Shown: positions 21,601-32,178 of the stretch, in pieces
How the letters are laid out: every line of letters begins with the position of its first letter
Numbering within the stretch: the first letter of the stretch is position 1
Assembly: GCA_027924585.1 (NCBI GenBank)
Contig: BSBM01000753.1
Span: forward strand, 19,699,501 to 19,763,500
Reading direction: 5' to 3'
Source: Larix kaempferi
Taxonomy: Eukaryota; Streptophyta; Pinopsida; Pinales; Pinaceae
Length of the DNA stretch: 64,000 nt
Program-made: the position numbers and the translations under genes
Notes under the pieces: generated by a model
Told to the model about the DNA's origin: nothing
Seen by the model: the letters and a program-made list of their open reading frames with translations, nothing else
Databases searched by the model: none

Positions 21601-22026
21601 CAGTATCAAGTTGGAGACAGAGTATTTTTGCGAGTGAGGACGCAAAAGAGTACTATCAGGCTTGGGAAAGGGACGAAGCTATCTCCTAGGTTCGTGGGAC
21701 CCTTTGAGATATTGGAATGGATACGATCAATTTCCTACCATCTTGCACTACCATCATCATTGCATAGGATGCACAATGTTTTTCACGTATCAGCACTTAG
21801 ACATTACATTTCTGATTCAGCACATATTATTGACACGGGTAACTTATAGATAATGGACGAAGTGGCCATGACGACAGAGCTGATATGCATATTGGACCGT
21901 CGAACATAGCAGCTTAGGCACCATGTCATTAATAAGGTCAAGGTTCAGTCGGAAAGCTATAGTCCCATTTCTGCGAGCTGGGAGGACGCAACTGAGATGC
22001 GTTGGGACTTTCCTTTTTTGTTTTGA
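18690..22026 (+). pseudogene. pol: Gypsy pol: protease, RT, RNase H, integrase and chromodomain-like tail, decayed
   Basis: Order of domains: protease (about 18750-19079) with LLIEPGATESLIS where the catalytic D is E, then LILGMDWLESH. RT (about 19233-20090) has [33 protein letters not shown] and [18 protein letters not shown]; a one-base deletion near 19776 breaks the F/Y-x-DD catalytic box and shifts the frame. RNase H (20200-20560) has [11 protein letters not shown] and ADALS. Integrase (about 20760-21440) has the HHCC zinc region ending CMECQLVKAEH, then ISMEFIVGLP (first catalytic D replaced by E), a retained second D in IISDWGS, and [16 protein letters not shown] with the catalytic E. 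The tail has RFVGPFEILEWI, VFHVSALR and a chromodomain-like end to a stop at 22024. At least six in-frame stops are present. Confidence 0.92.
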
Positions 22027-22060
22027 ACTTTGGGACAAAGTTTTAATAAGAGGGGGTGTA
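22026..22060 (+). other. Pre-PPT hairpin and polypurine tract
   Basis: AACTTTG-GGA-CAAAGTT is a perfect 7-bp inverted repeat at 22026-22042, overlapping the end of pol. The purine-rich AATAAGAGGGGG follows, and the 3' LTR starts after GTGTA. Elements A, B and C have the same arrangement. Confidence 0.75.
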
Positions 22061-24820
22061 TGTAATGCGTGCCTCAGCACTTATGATTGATTTGACTATT
22101 TTAGAATTATGAATTGAGACTTCTGACTGATCAGACTACTTTTGAAAGCTACGATTGATTAACTATTTAGAGGGCACTAGTTTGAAGTGACCCGGAGTTA
22201 TAAAAACTTGAACCATGAATGATTGCTTTAGATCTTATTTGTGAAAATAAGATGGTTAGATAACTAATAATTTGTTTATACTCGACTGACTGAGAAAATG
22301 AAAAAATGATGAATGTTGAAATTACTTGAAATGAAAAATGATGATTCGTTTATACTTGACTGACAGAGAAAATGAAAAGGACGATACAAATGTTTTATAG
22401 TGCAACGCTACTAATATGCATTTGAGTGTGTGTGCAATGGTAGGTAAGATGATTTACCAACTGACCCACAATGGAACTATTAAGGTCGTAAGACGGAAAG
22501 AACATTTAAGGGTATGACGACTGACTGTCGACCCTGAACTAGTAATCCACGCATGGGTGAAGCCATTTCAGCTCACCCAAGGAAGCGTATGTCATACGGG
22601 CAAGACCATAATGATTTGGTTGCATACGATGAGTTGAGGGGCGTGCAATAAGGAGAGCCTTATCCCTCAACATCCCTTAGTCTCCAAGGAGCGTAGTTGA
22701 GAGATCGCGGTAACGACTCTCGATCGCTACGCGGTGCTCCCCATAAGAAGGAAGAATGATATTGTCGGAAGGGCCGGCCGAAGAGGTACCTAGACAAAAA
22801 AAAATGGGAAAAAAAAATTATTCATGCATGCATAATTTAAAATAAAAACAAAATATGTGTGGAGTTTCTAGAGAATTTAATATTAAAAGAATTAATATTT
22901 TATTATCATGATGGTTATATTATTATTATGAGAAAAGAGATTCAAAAATTGAAAAGTTAATGATAATTTCTTTATCTTTAGTTGAAGTATATTTCTTTTT
23001 GTTTTAAAAGAAAAAGAAAGAAATTACATGAAATATAAAATGTCTTAATTAAGATATCCTTTTATATATATATATATATAAAGTAAAAGAAATAAATTTA
23101 GAAAACTTTTTGTTTTGAATAAATATTTTATTTATAAAAAGAAAAAGAAAAGAAAACTAGATTGAACATGTGGTTAAAATCAACAACTATATCTAAGAAG
23201 ACAAACACAACTAGGACTCTCTTAAAGACGACTACACCTACCTTGCACTGATTTAGGGAACTAGGTGTACACATTGAGCTAGAAACAGACACTTGTACTT
23301 GAAAATAGAATTAATTTAAATATAATGAGGGAGGAGAAGGAGAGAAGGCACTCTTCCTCCCTAATGCTGGATGGTCATCATAATCTAAGATTATGATATG
23401 ATCCTTGGAGTTGGGATTAGCCGGAACGGGGATTGGGAGATCCTTTTGGGAGGCTAGCTGTTCTTACGACCCCATTAGCTTAGGGGTTTGAGGTGAAGAA
23501 GAGTAACCTCGATAAAGTAGGGTGGTCAACCGAGTGGTTGTCGGTATCTCGTCTAGATTGGAACCGAAGAGTCAACTCAACCGCTGCTACAACCATCTAC
23601 TTGACTTCAAGTTCGACTTTCGAATCAGGTTTATCGCTATTTCAGTTGGTTATTAAATGTTTAATGTTATTCTGCTCAGATTTTACTTTAAATGTTGAAT
23701 ATGTGGAATTGTGACTTGTAATTCGATTTACTGTTTTATCAAATGAAAGTATTAGAAACTGAAGATATGGTAACCCTAGAATTTATTTCGATTGATTGAA
23801 TATGTGAACATGAATTCAAGAAACCGTATATTTTCTATAAAACCCTTAACCATGTTCTCATCACATGTGTATATAATATCGAATTCTAGTAGAAGGTTGT
23901 TCTTTATGTGTTTCTAGCATTGTATTTCACATCTATGAATACTCTGTTTGATTACTGAAATTGTAGACTGCTGTATATATATATTTAAAAACATGATTTA
24001 TTTCTTGGAAATCGATTTTAATGGAGGGAGATGGATTTGCCTCATAGCTATTGGATACTCTGTTCAATTTGTTTATTTTTGACCGGTGCTATCTTCTTAA
24101 CACAGTCCATAAGTGCCCAGATCTACCTCCCACATCAATTTCAGAGTCTAGATCCAAGATTTAGATTGCGTTACTGTCTGTTAATTTCTAATTAAAATTT
24201 CAGAATCCAGATCGATAATTTTTGTTCTTGGTTCCAAAGATGGTTGTTAATCCTCAGATCTCATCGAAAATCTAATTCGCCAGTGATTATCTCATGCTAC
24301 AAAACTTACATCCTAACAATGATTACAACCCATTATTTTGTGTCCAGGTATTTCTAACGGTTGACTTCATTTCCATTTCTGAAATTATTTAAATGATTCA
24401 TGTTAATATTGAATACCCTCGCTTTACAGTTTTATTCTTCTCTAAATTTTTTTGTTTATTCGATGAAAACCTTCTGTTACAGATTCGATCTCATTTCTTT
24501 TGTTGTAGCAAGTCGAGAGTTTCATATCATGGTAGGGTACCTTGTTAAAGAGCCAACTGTCCCAATACTGTGCGACTATGGGGTTCATTGTTCCTGGTTC
24601 ACAAGGTCAATCCATTTTAGTTTCTGGAGACTCGGGGTAGATCCACTGATGCCTTGAGATTGTCAAATCTCCTACTTAAATCCCTGAGTAGATCGGTACT
24701 CATTTGATGATCATAACTGAAGCGTATTCCATTTTTCGAAGTTCAATTTAATCTTTGCTTGTTCCTTAAAGTTGTTGAATTTGACATTTTAATTATTGTA
24801 AAAATCTCGGTCATGCGAAA

Positions 24821-25345
24821 TTCCAGATCTATTAAATCGATTCACAATTTACCCTGTAAAGTCTACGACGATCCATTTCAATGGCATCTCCATGATTCCA
24901 GATCTATTAAAATAAATGTTTGCATTGATCCATTTCTTTTGGGGCTATTCCAGATCTATTAAATCGAATCTTATTTTTCCTTGTAAAGTCTGTGACGATC
25001 CATTTCAGTGGCATCTCCATGATTCCAAATCTATTAAAATAAATGTTTGCGTTGATCCATTTCTTTTGGGGCTATTCCAGATCTATTAAATCGAATCACA
25101 TTTTGCCTTGTAAAGTCTATGATGATCCATTTTAATGGCATCTCCATGATTCCAGATCTATTAAAATAAATGTTTGTGTTGACCCATTTCTTTGGGGATA
25201 TTCCAGATCTATTAAATCGAATCACATTATTCCTTGTAAAGTCTGCGACGAACCATTTTAATGGCGTCTCCATGATTCCAGATCTATTAAATCGAATCAC
25301 TTTTTGCCTTGTAAAGTTTGCAATGATCCATCTTAAATGGCGTTC
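24821..25345. repeat. Tandem array of about 126 bp in the 3' LTR
   Basis: Counterpart of 15454-16110, with unit starts near 24821, 24948, 25075 and 25201. One unit fewer than in the 5' LTR, showing gain or loss after insertion. Confidence 0.88.
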
Positions 25346-25439
25346 CCAGGTCAATAAATTAAATTACAATTTGCTATGATTGATGTATTGCTATTGGTGT
25401 TTCGAGGCTATGAAATGAATTGTAACATTTTTTGAAATC

Positions 25440-25812
25440 CATGACCGACCTCTGTCCCGTTCAAGCTGTTTGACGTTTGAAAGTAGGAGGTGTTGCAATA
25501 ACAGTGGCTGTACTTTTTCCTATGAGTGTAGACAGGAATTATTAAGCCTTAACTCCGAATTTCCAAATTCACCCAAGCAACCTGAAGGTGGCTTATACAT
25601 CTCAGAATTCGATCAATGGCACCTCGACACCCTAAATGCACATCAGTGCAAACTTGGTCATTTCGACTCCTTGTAGTATGAAACTTTTTGGCCATCTCTC
25701 CAATCAAATCTGGTAGAGCTGCTCCAAAAGTGATCATGTGAACATCAACTCTGTTAGCTCTCCAATTGAATTCCCCATTTTCAACACTCCTCTTAACCAT
25801 TAAAAATCTTGG
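25440..25812 (-). pseudogene. Second copy of the argininosuccinate lyase fragment, in the 3' LTR
   Basis: The LTR counterpart of the fragment at 16205. It keeps some residues that the 5' copy has lost: TTRSRNDQV and HLQVAWVNL, plus LEQ-type end QLERD in the shifted frame, which are closer to the enzyme family. It has its own changes (GEMAKKF, HLGCR). The in-frame stop after LEIRS and the frameshift are shared by both copies, so they arose before this element inserted. Confidence 0.9.
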
Positions 25813-26220
25813 ATGTATCTTTCAGTTAGGTGTCTTGTAAAGAAGTGAGTAAATCCATCGAATTGTTGATTTATTTTTGAGTTGCAATCGATCTTGTTGA
25901 TATAGAATCCATGAATGTGTTTGCATCTTGACCTTTAGGAATCACGGTGTTTTATTTCGAAAATTAGATTGGTGTTTTCCAGAATTGAGCTGTAACTTCT
26001 CAAAATTTAGTTGGCGTTTTCTAGATTACCTTTTTATGAGCTGTAAGTTTAATGTCTAAGATTATAACTCGATAATGCAAAGGTATTTATAGAAATTTAA
26101 GATAGATCGAAAAGTGTAGGCACTTATATTAATTACTATCTTATCTTTTTTTTTTTTACATTGAAGGACTTATGTATTAACCATAATGTATAAACCTATG
26201 GTGCATTACTCTAAATTTAT

Positions 26221-27934
26221 TGTCATGTCCCCTCCAATCATTCCAGCTAGATGGAGAGGATCGTGAGGTTAAACCGGACATCTAGTCCCATACATAGTAG
26301 ACAAACATTTAAATTAAAATAAATTTATACATATGACAGTGCATAACGATCGTGGTACTAAACTGGGCATCTAGCCCCATGAAGCTTTTAACTATAAGCA
26401 TTCACATAATATAACAGAGACATATGGAAATGTATGATTTTTTTTAAAATCACAGCGGAATATTAAGAATTGCACCTCCATCATACATTTAAGATGTTCA
26501 TCAAATAAGTAATTGCAAGTTAATACAAGAGAATACTTATCTTATACGAAAGCAGTCCCACGCAACTGGCTATGCAACTACAACGTTCCACCCAACCATA
26601 GGCCAGTGTGCTCCTCAATCTCTCAGCACCACTTCCACCCCCGAGCTGGGCATGATCTCTACAAGGAACCAGGGAACAGCAGACTCACACATAGCCAAGC
26701 ATACACCAAGATGAGCCAAGCCAATCTACAATTGGGTTTATCAGGATGCTAGGAGATGGAAAGGAAGAGTTGCTAAGCTAGTGAGCTCTAGCACAGAGCC
26801 AGGGATAACCTTGCAAGATCTATCTAGCTTGGCACCCACAATACCTACACACCCAGCACAAGGAAGTATCCTTTTCACTGCTGTACAGTCCCTCAAGCCA
26901 TACCTTCCCTATCTAGTGCTCTCAGGGTATGCATAGAAGAGTAACCAAAGCCCTCTTGATCTTCTTGAGAGGTTGTCTCCCCCACTAGGTTTATCAAGCC
27001 ACTTCTATCCACTACCACTCCAAAACTTCAGTTCACAGGTTCAAACCAAAACCGAGGATACACATAACAGCAGAACAAAATTATGGGGCAGGATAAAACG
27101 TTTTTACAGTGAGATGCATGAGATGGGGTTTCAACTAACTCAGAAAAACTTGGGAACACACAAAAACGAAATTGGAAGTTGGGGAACAACCCAGGGAAGC
27201 CAAATCCGTTTTTAGAAAAACGTCCTTGGACATTCAGGGGCAAAAATTACCTCCATACAGTCCCCAAATCGTGGCCCTTATCTCCCAAGCTACTGTATAT
27301 GCAAAAACGAACTCCCATGCATGGAAAAATGAAGGATTTGGATGAAAAACGTGTAGGGAAAGACCCAGCTAGCTCCAACTGTGTGAGTGAGTGAAGACTC
27401 CTGTTCAGAATGGGTTTGGGCACCATTTCATGGTTGTTTTCTTGCCCAACAAGCAAAAACACGAATTTCCAGGTTGATGGCTTGCCCATGCATGAAATTG
27501 GCTGCCATACTTCTTCATTTCCAAGGCATTAACTGCCTTAACCAATTTCTTGGAAGAATTAAATGATTGGGTCCATAACCCAAAATGGGTAGTTGGTGGT
27601 TTATGGGCATTCTCATTGACACATGGATTAACACCATTGGCCCAAGGGTTTGGATAATTCCCCCCCCTATTCCTTGTAGAACCATGCCCCCATCTCTTCG
27701 TTGCATTGCATAGCTAGTTGTGGGTATTTTTCATGAATTCGTATTTACATGGTGTCTTATTTACATCATGCCCTTCTAGCACAAGAACCATAGGCATCTA
27801 TTTCTTTAATTGCCGATACATAAAATGCTAAATCAATGGTGGGGCCTTGGCCTTGAGCTCCTCACCATGATTGAATTACAATATTTACATCATTTACGAT
27901 TTAATGTGAAGGGGGTCAAAATGGGGACGTGACA
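26221..27934. mobile_element. Solo LTR inserted in the gypsy 3' LTR
   Basis: 1714 bp with ends TGTCATGTCCCCTCC and GGGGACGTGACA, flanked by the exact duplication TTTAT (26216-26220 and 27935-27939). The 5' LTR of the host element reads straight through this site (about 16980), which proves an insertion. The ends form an imperfect inverted repeat, so the orientation is uncertain. No coding region was recognised; short open frames in it look like chance. Confidence 0.9.
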
Positions 27935-28399
27935 TTTATATATTTTGTATGTAATCATTGGCTAGATTATTATTCACGTTCTAGATGTATAGTTTTTATT
28001 TTGGGATTAATTGATTATTTGAAAGAGATAAACAGAATGTCAATGTTCATAGCTAATTAGTGAAATGGTACTTGGTTTCAAGGGAAAGTATAAATATATT
28101 CTATCCTTTAAATATTCAAGTTGTATGGCGAAAAGATAAAAGAGTATTCTTTAGTATTCATAAGAGAAATTAGAATGGCACTTTGTGCTTTAGTATTTAC
28201 GGAAATTTAGAATGGTACCTTGTTATAGGGAAAGAAAAGTAATTATATATTTTATTAATTATATTCCCATGCTTGATTTATGAAAAATGGGAGATTAGGA
28301 TTAAGTTGATTTTAAAATGAAATTATACTCCGAGATATGGAAACGGAGAACAAACAAACAAAAAATTCACTTGCTTGGGATGAGAGACCTTACAATTGG

Positions 28400-29363
28400 T
28401 AAACCATTATAGCTTTTAAATTATATATTGGGAGAATTCTTAAATATTATAGAAGTTACTTTACAACATATGAAAGAACATATCCATTATAAATTATGAA
28501 GCGATATAGTAGTTAAAAGCGAGGGTGTGGATTATACTTCAACTTAGAAGGGAGTACTTTGCTACGTGTTTTAAGGATTGATCATCATTGACTGTCAAAT
28601 TAGTTCAGTCACGTGGAACTCAAAGTAGGATTACGAATCACTTGGAAGCGGTCTACATGAAACTTCTCATCTGGTCGCATGCCTCTTCTAAACGTGTAGT
28701 TGTTGTTTAAATTGTATATTTTCTTTTTACTCCGAAATGAATGAAATATTTATGAGTTACATATATAAGTCATCTACTGGTAGATATGAGGATTGTAGAT
28801 TCAAGGTAAATATTATCATATCTTAGGAGATATGCACTTAGTTAGGAATTGAAAAAGAAAAGGAGTGCTTATAGTTGAAGTATTGAAATGAAATTGATAT
28901 TAGTAAACCATTATAGCTTTTAAATTATATATTGGGAGAATTGTTAAATATTATACAAGTTACTTTACAACATCTTAAAGAACATATCCATTATAAATTA
29001 TGAAGGGATATAGTAGTTAAAAGCGTGTTAAAAGCGAGGGTGTGGATTATACTTCAACTTAGAAGGGCGTACTTTGCTACGTGTTTTAAGGATTGATCAT
29101 CATTGACCGTGGAAGTTCAATCACGTGGAACTCAGAGTAGGACTATGAATCACTTGGAAGCGATCTACATGAAACTACTCAGCTAGTTGCATGCCTCTCC
29201 TAAACGTGTAGTTGTTGTTTAAATTGTATATTTTCTTTTTACTCCGAAATGAATGAAATACTTATGAGTTACATATATAAGTCATCTACTGGTAGATATG
29301 AGGATTGTAGATTCAAGGTAAATATTATCATATGTTAGGAGATATGCACTTAGTTAGGAATTG
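28400..29363. repeat. Tandem duplication, 504-bp period, host of the gypsy insertion
   Basis: TAAACCATTATAGC starts at 28400 and 28904, and about 450 bp match in each copy. The linker GAATTGAAAAAGAAAAGG...GAAATTGATATTAG (28849-28903) matches the left flank of the gypsy element (12780-12836). Joining the two gypsy flanks through one ATTGG therefore recreates the sequence seen at 28890-28910. Non-coding, AT-rich. Confidence 0.9.
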
Positions 29364-30193
29364 CATTGCATTCTCTTACGGTTAGAATTTCAAATCATTG
29401 AATTTAGAAATTCCATTATATTTTTTTACATACTTTTGAATGCAAAATGTTATGAAGTATTATCAACATGTACAGGATTAGATTTTGTAGTACATGTAAG
29501 AGTTCTTATGGTTGAAAGATGACAATTACATTTATACCATAGATACATTCACACTTGATATGATTTGGAATGTAGGTATTATTATTTATCACTAAATACT
29601 TTATATGTTAAAGGTTGGAATGAAAGTATTATTATATGATATTTAATATGCATAGGGTTGAGAATTACCTTGCTTTTAAGGATTCCTATGATTAGATTCT
29701 CCATGGTACTTATATTAGAATTACATTTGCACCGATGTGTCTTATGGTTTAGTTACATATCCTTCAATTAGTAGATTACGTATGAAAAGTTAGGATCATT
29801 GGGAATTGTGGTAGGGGAATGGATTAGATAAGAATTTCAAAGTATTACTTGATTTTGTTCTAGGATTAACTTCTGAGGAAACACCAATCTTTAAATTCAA
29901 AACCATGTCGTAAGGTGATTATGAATCTTATAGATGGGAATCTTGAATGATTCTTTAGATGGATTTCTATAAGCTAAGGAAGAAAAGATGATATGTCTAT
30001 TAAATGATTTATTTGAAGTTATGGATTAAAGTAACTAAATCATGAGCCATGATTGTTATGCTAATTATGGTTCTATAAAAAGATTGGATACTAATGGTGA
30101 TAATTGTCTTCCAAGCTAAGTTCATGACCTACACTTGATACGAAGGATGTAGCACAATTTTTTTTTCACTTGCTCATGAGAAGAGACCCTACA
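29364..30193. other. AT-rich spacer, possible LTR end of element C
   Basis: No gene is seen. The last bases, GAGAAGAGACCCTACA followed by TTTGGGTTCG, resemble the end of the gypsy LTR (GAGACCTTACA TTTGGTATC). This could be the 5' LTR end and a decayed primer site of element C, but the start of such an LTR was not found. Confidence 0.35.
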
Positions 30194-30304
30194 TTTGGGT
30201 TCGTTGGTGATGAATAAAGATCGACATAGAAATGTCAGAGCTGCAATTTTTACTTCTTCAACCTAAGCAAGAATATTTCCACCTTCTCGAACAAGTTAGA
30301 ATTA

Positions 30305-32178
30305 TGTAGAGCCCCTCTTATTAGGGTCCTTCCTGTTTAACCTGAAACTCAACCACTTGATACAAAAGAGATTAGAAAGCATAATGACTGGATAAATAAA
30401 CTAAATAAACGAATAAACTAGCAAATTTAAAACAAACCATAACCATAACCAGCAAAGCTCGTTTAACCATAGGCGAAGCAACCGTTAGCTCCGCCACCCA
30501 ACCATAGGCTCATGCTTTCAGTCGCATGGCCTCCCCCGAGCTTTGGGTCGTAGAGCTCACACACGTTTTTCAGAAATCCAGCTTGGGTTTCCCTTCCCAC
30601 CAGGATTTCTTAGCCAAACCCTTAGATATCAGCAAGTCTTTGAGGCATTCGAAAACTACGACAATCGTCCAAATTATGGGCCCTTTACCCATTCCCTAAG
30701 CCTTCCTTATAAAGGAAAATCTCCTGCGACACATGTCGCTTCATGCATAATTAAATATTTTTATTTAATTATTTAATTAAAACACTCACCCATCCAAGTG
30801 TCAGTTTCTCTGGGAAGTGCACCTACATCCCTAAGTTTGCTCTAGTTTGTCCCCCAGATATTTTAATCAACTCCTAGCTTTTAGTTGACTAGGTGTCTAA
30901 TCTTAGGATTCTATTTTGCTTCTAAATAATGATCTCTATTATTTTAAATGCTCAACAAAAACAACTACTCAAGTGCAAATGTCTAAACTATTTTTTTTAT
31001 GCATTTGCTAAGTAATAATCTAGAGTTATTCTCCTAAGTTTTTATGCAGTTTAATTTAACAATCAAACTCACTAGGATCACGGTGCCGCGCCGTTGGGCT
31101 CCTGGTTCCTTAACTTTAATTCTCTGACATGGAACCACTCCGTCGGGTCCAGTCATCCATGGTTTCCATTCCTCGGCATGGTACCACATCGTTGGGTCCT
31201 TGCATCCATTCTTTCATTTCTCGACAGGGTACCGCATCGTCGGGCCCTTCTGCCACCATCTTTCCGTTTTGACTTGCGGGAACTCTTGTAGGGATTTTAG
31301 GAATCGTTACCATCCATCCTCCGTCTACATGCTATCTAGGGACTAATGGCGCTGAGGAGTGAGTCCGTTCTCACTGCGCGCCCCTCAACTCGTACGTGAC
31401 CAGCTTCGTCGTGGCCTACCTCGTACGCCCTCACGCATTCCTCTTGAGCAAGCGGATCAGTGCTTATCTGCTCATGCGTGGTATTCTTGTCAGAAGTCGA
31501 CATCGTCGTCGCTCCCCCTGTGTGTGATTTACCCGTACTCTACGACCCTTCATATTCCTTTGTGTGTCCTTCAATGAACCGTTTCACTTGTCGCTACACA
31601 CATTTCTCACAAACATAAATCATTATTTTATTGATTTACAATCAATCGTAATCATAAATATACTCAAAATAAAATCAAAGGATTATTTTATTGATTTACA
31701 ATCAATCGTAATCATAAATATACTCAAAATAAAATCAAAGGATTATTTTATTAATGTTTCAAACAGTCGGGTCACTAAGCAAGTGCCCTCAATGTCTACA
31801 GTAGTCTAGGGGCACTACATACACCCCTACTTATTTAGAACTTCGTCCCGAAGTTCAGAATAAATGCGGAAAGCTATGACACATCTTAGTTGCGTCCTCC
31901 CAAGTCACAAAGCTAGGGTTGTAGCTATCCTACTATACTTTGACTTGACCAATCAAGGCTAAGCATTTAAGCAAGAACTGATTAATCAATTAACCCAGTC
32001 CACACATATAATTCAATTCATTAATTTATTTATCAACTATAGTCATGCACATCATTTTCATTTCAAGTAATTTCAACCTTCATCATTTTCCATTCTAAAG
32101 CATTTTCAAAGTAAATTCAAATGGTTCGTGTTTTGCTTAGCCGGTTCATTTCAAAACTAGTACCCTCATTAGTCTAAT
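30305..32178 (-). repeat. Left LTR of element A (3' LTR in its own orientation)
   Basis: Matches 36786-38659 at a constant offset of 6481 bp. The part 30305-31819 (TGTAGAGCCCC to GGGGCACTACA) corresponds to the short LTR type seen alone at 61069. The remaining 359 bp hold the PPT, pre-PPT hairpin (31838-31856) and a pol-tail remnant. The last 28 bp of the right LTR (38660-38687) have no counterpart here; instead an AT-rich duplicated phrase TGCATGGCATATATATACAT follows. Confidence 0.85.
31622..31741. repeat. 60-bp tandem duplication inside the LTR
   Basis: Two identical copies of a 60-bp unit beginning ATTATTTTATTGATTTACAA. The same pair is present at 38103-38222 in the other LTR, whereas the element B LTR has one copy (about 50145-50195, inverse orientation). 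The duplication predates the insertion of A. Confidence 0.93.

Larger units (their letters stand above)
12837..28394 (+). mobile_element. Ty3/gypsy chromovirus-like LTR retrotransposon with 4.6-kb LTRs
   Basis: TG...CA LTRs (12837-17442 and 22061-28394) are flanked by an exact ATTGG target duplication (12832-12836 and 28395-28399). The pre-insertion sequence survives in a nearby tandem copy at about 28848-28910, confirming the boundaries. The internal region (17443-22060) has gag, then protease, RT, RNase H and integrase with a chromodomain-like tail, the order of gypsy elements; the long LTRs and tail resemble the Tekay/Del group (inference). Multiple stops, a frameshift at the RT active site and changed catalytic residues make it inactive. 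A 1714-bp solo LTR lies in the 3' LTR. Confidence 0.95.
22061..28394 (+). repeat. 3' LTR of the gypsy element, interrupted
   Basis: Starts TGTAATGCGTGCC and ends GAGACCTTACA. Removing the 1714-bp solo LTR and one copy of its 5-bp duplication leaves 4615 bp, close to the 4606 bp of the 5' LTR. Substitutions against the 5' LTR are frequent (for example about a dozen in the first 150 bp), so the insertion is old. Confidence 0.93.

Noticed and set aside
30194-30203. Primer site of element C (TTTGGGTTCG)
   Set aside because: Only the first bases fit TTTGGTATCAGAG; too weak to call as a primer binding site.
31094-31577. Plus-strand frames repeated at 37575-38058 and 61799-62285
   Set aside because: They run antisense through the LTR of the A/B family. 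Conservation reflects LTR copying, and the region is better explained by the conserved RNA-type hairpins.
31622-31741. Possible CRISPR-like or origin-like direct repeats
   Set aside because: Only two adjacent 60-bp copies with no spacers, in a plant LTR; a plain tandem duplication.
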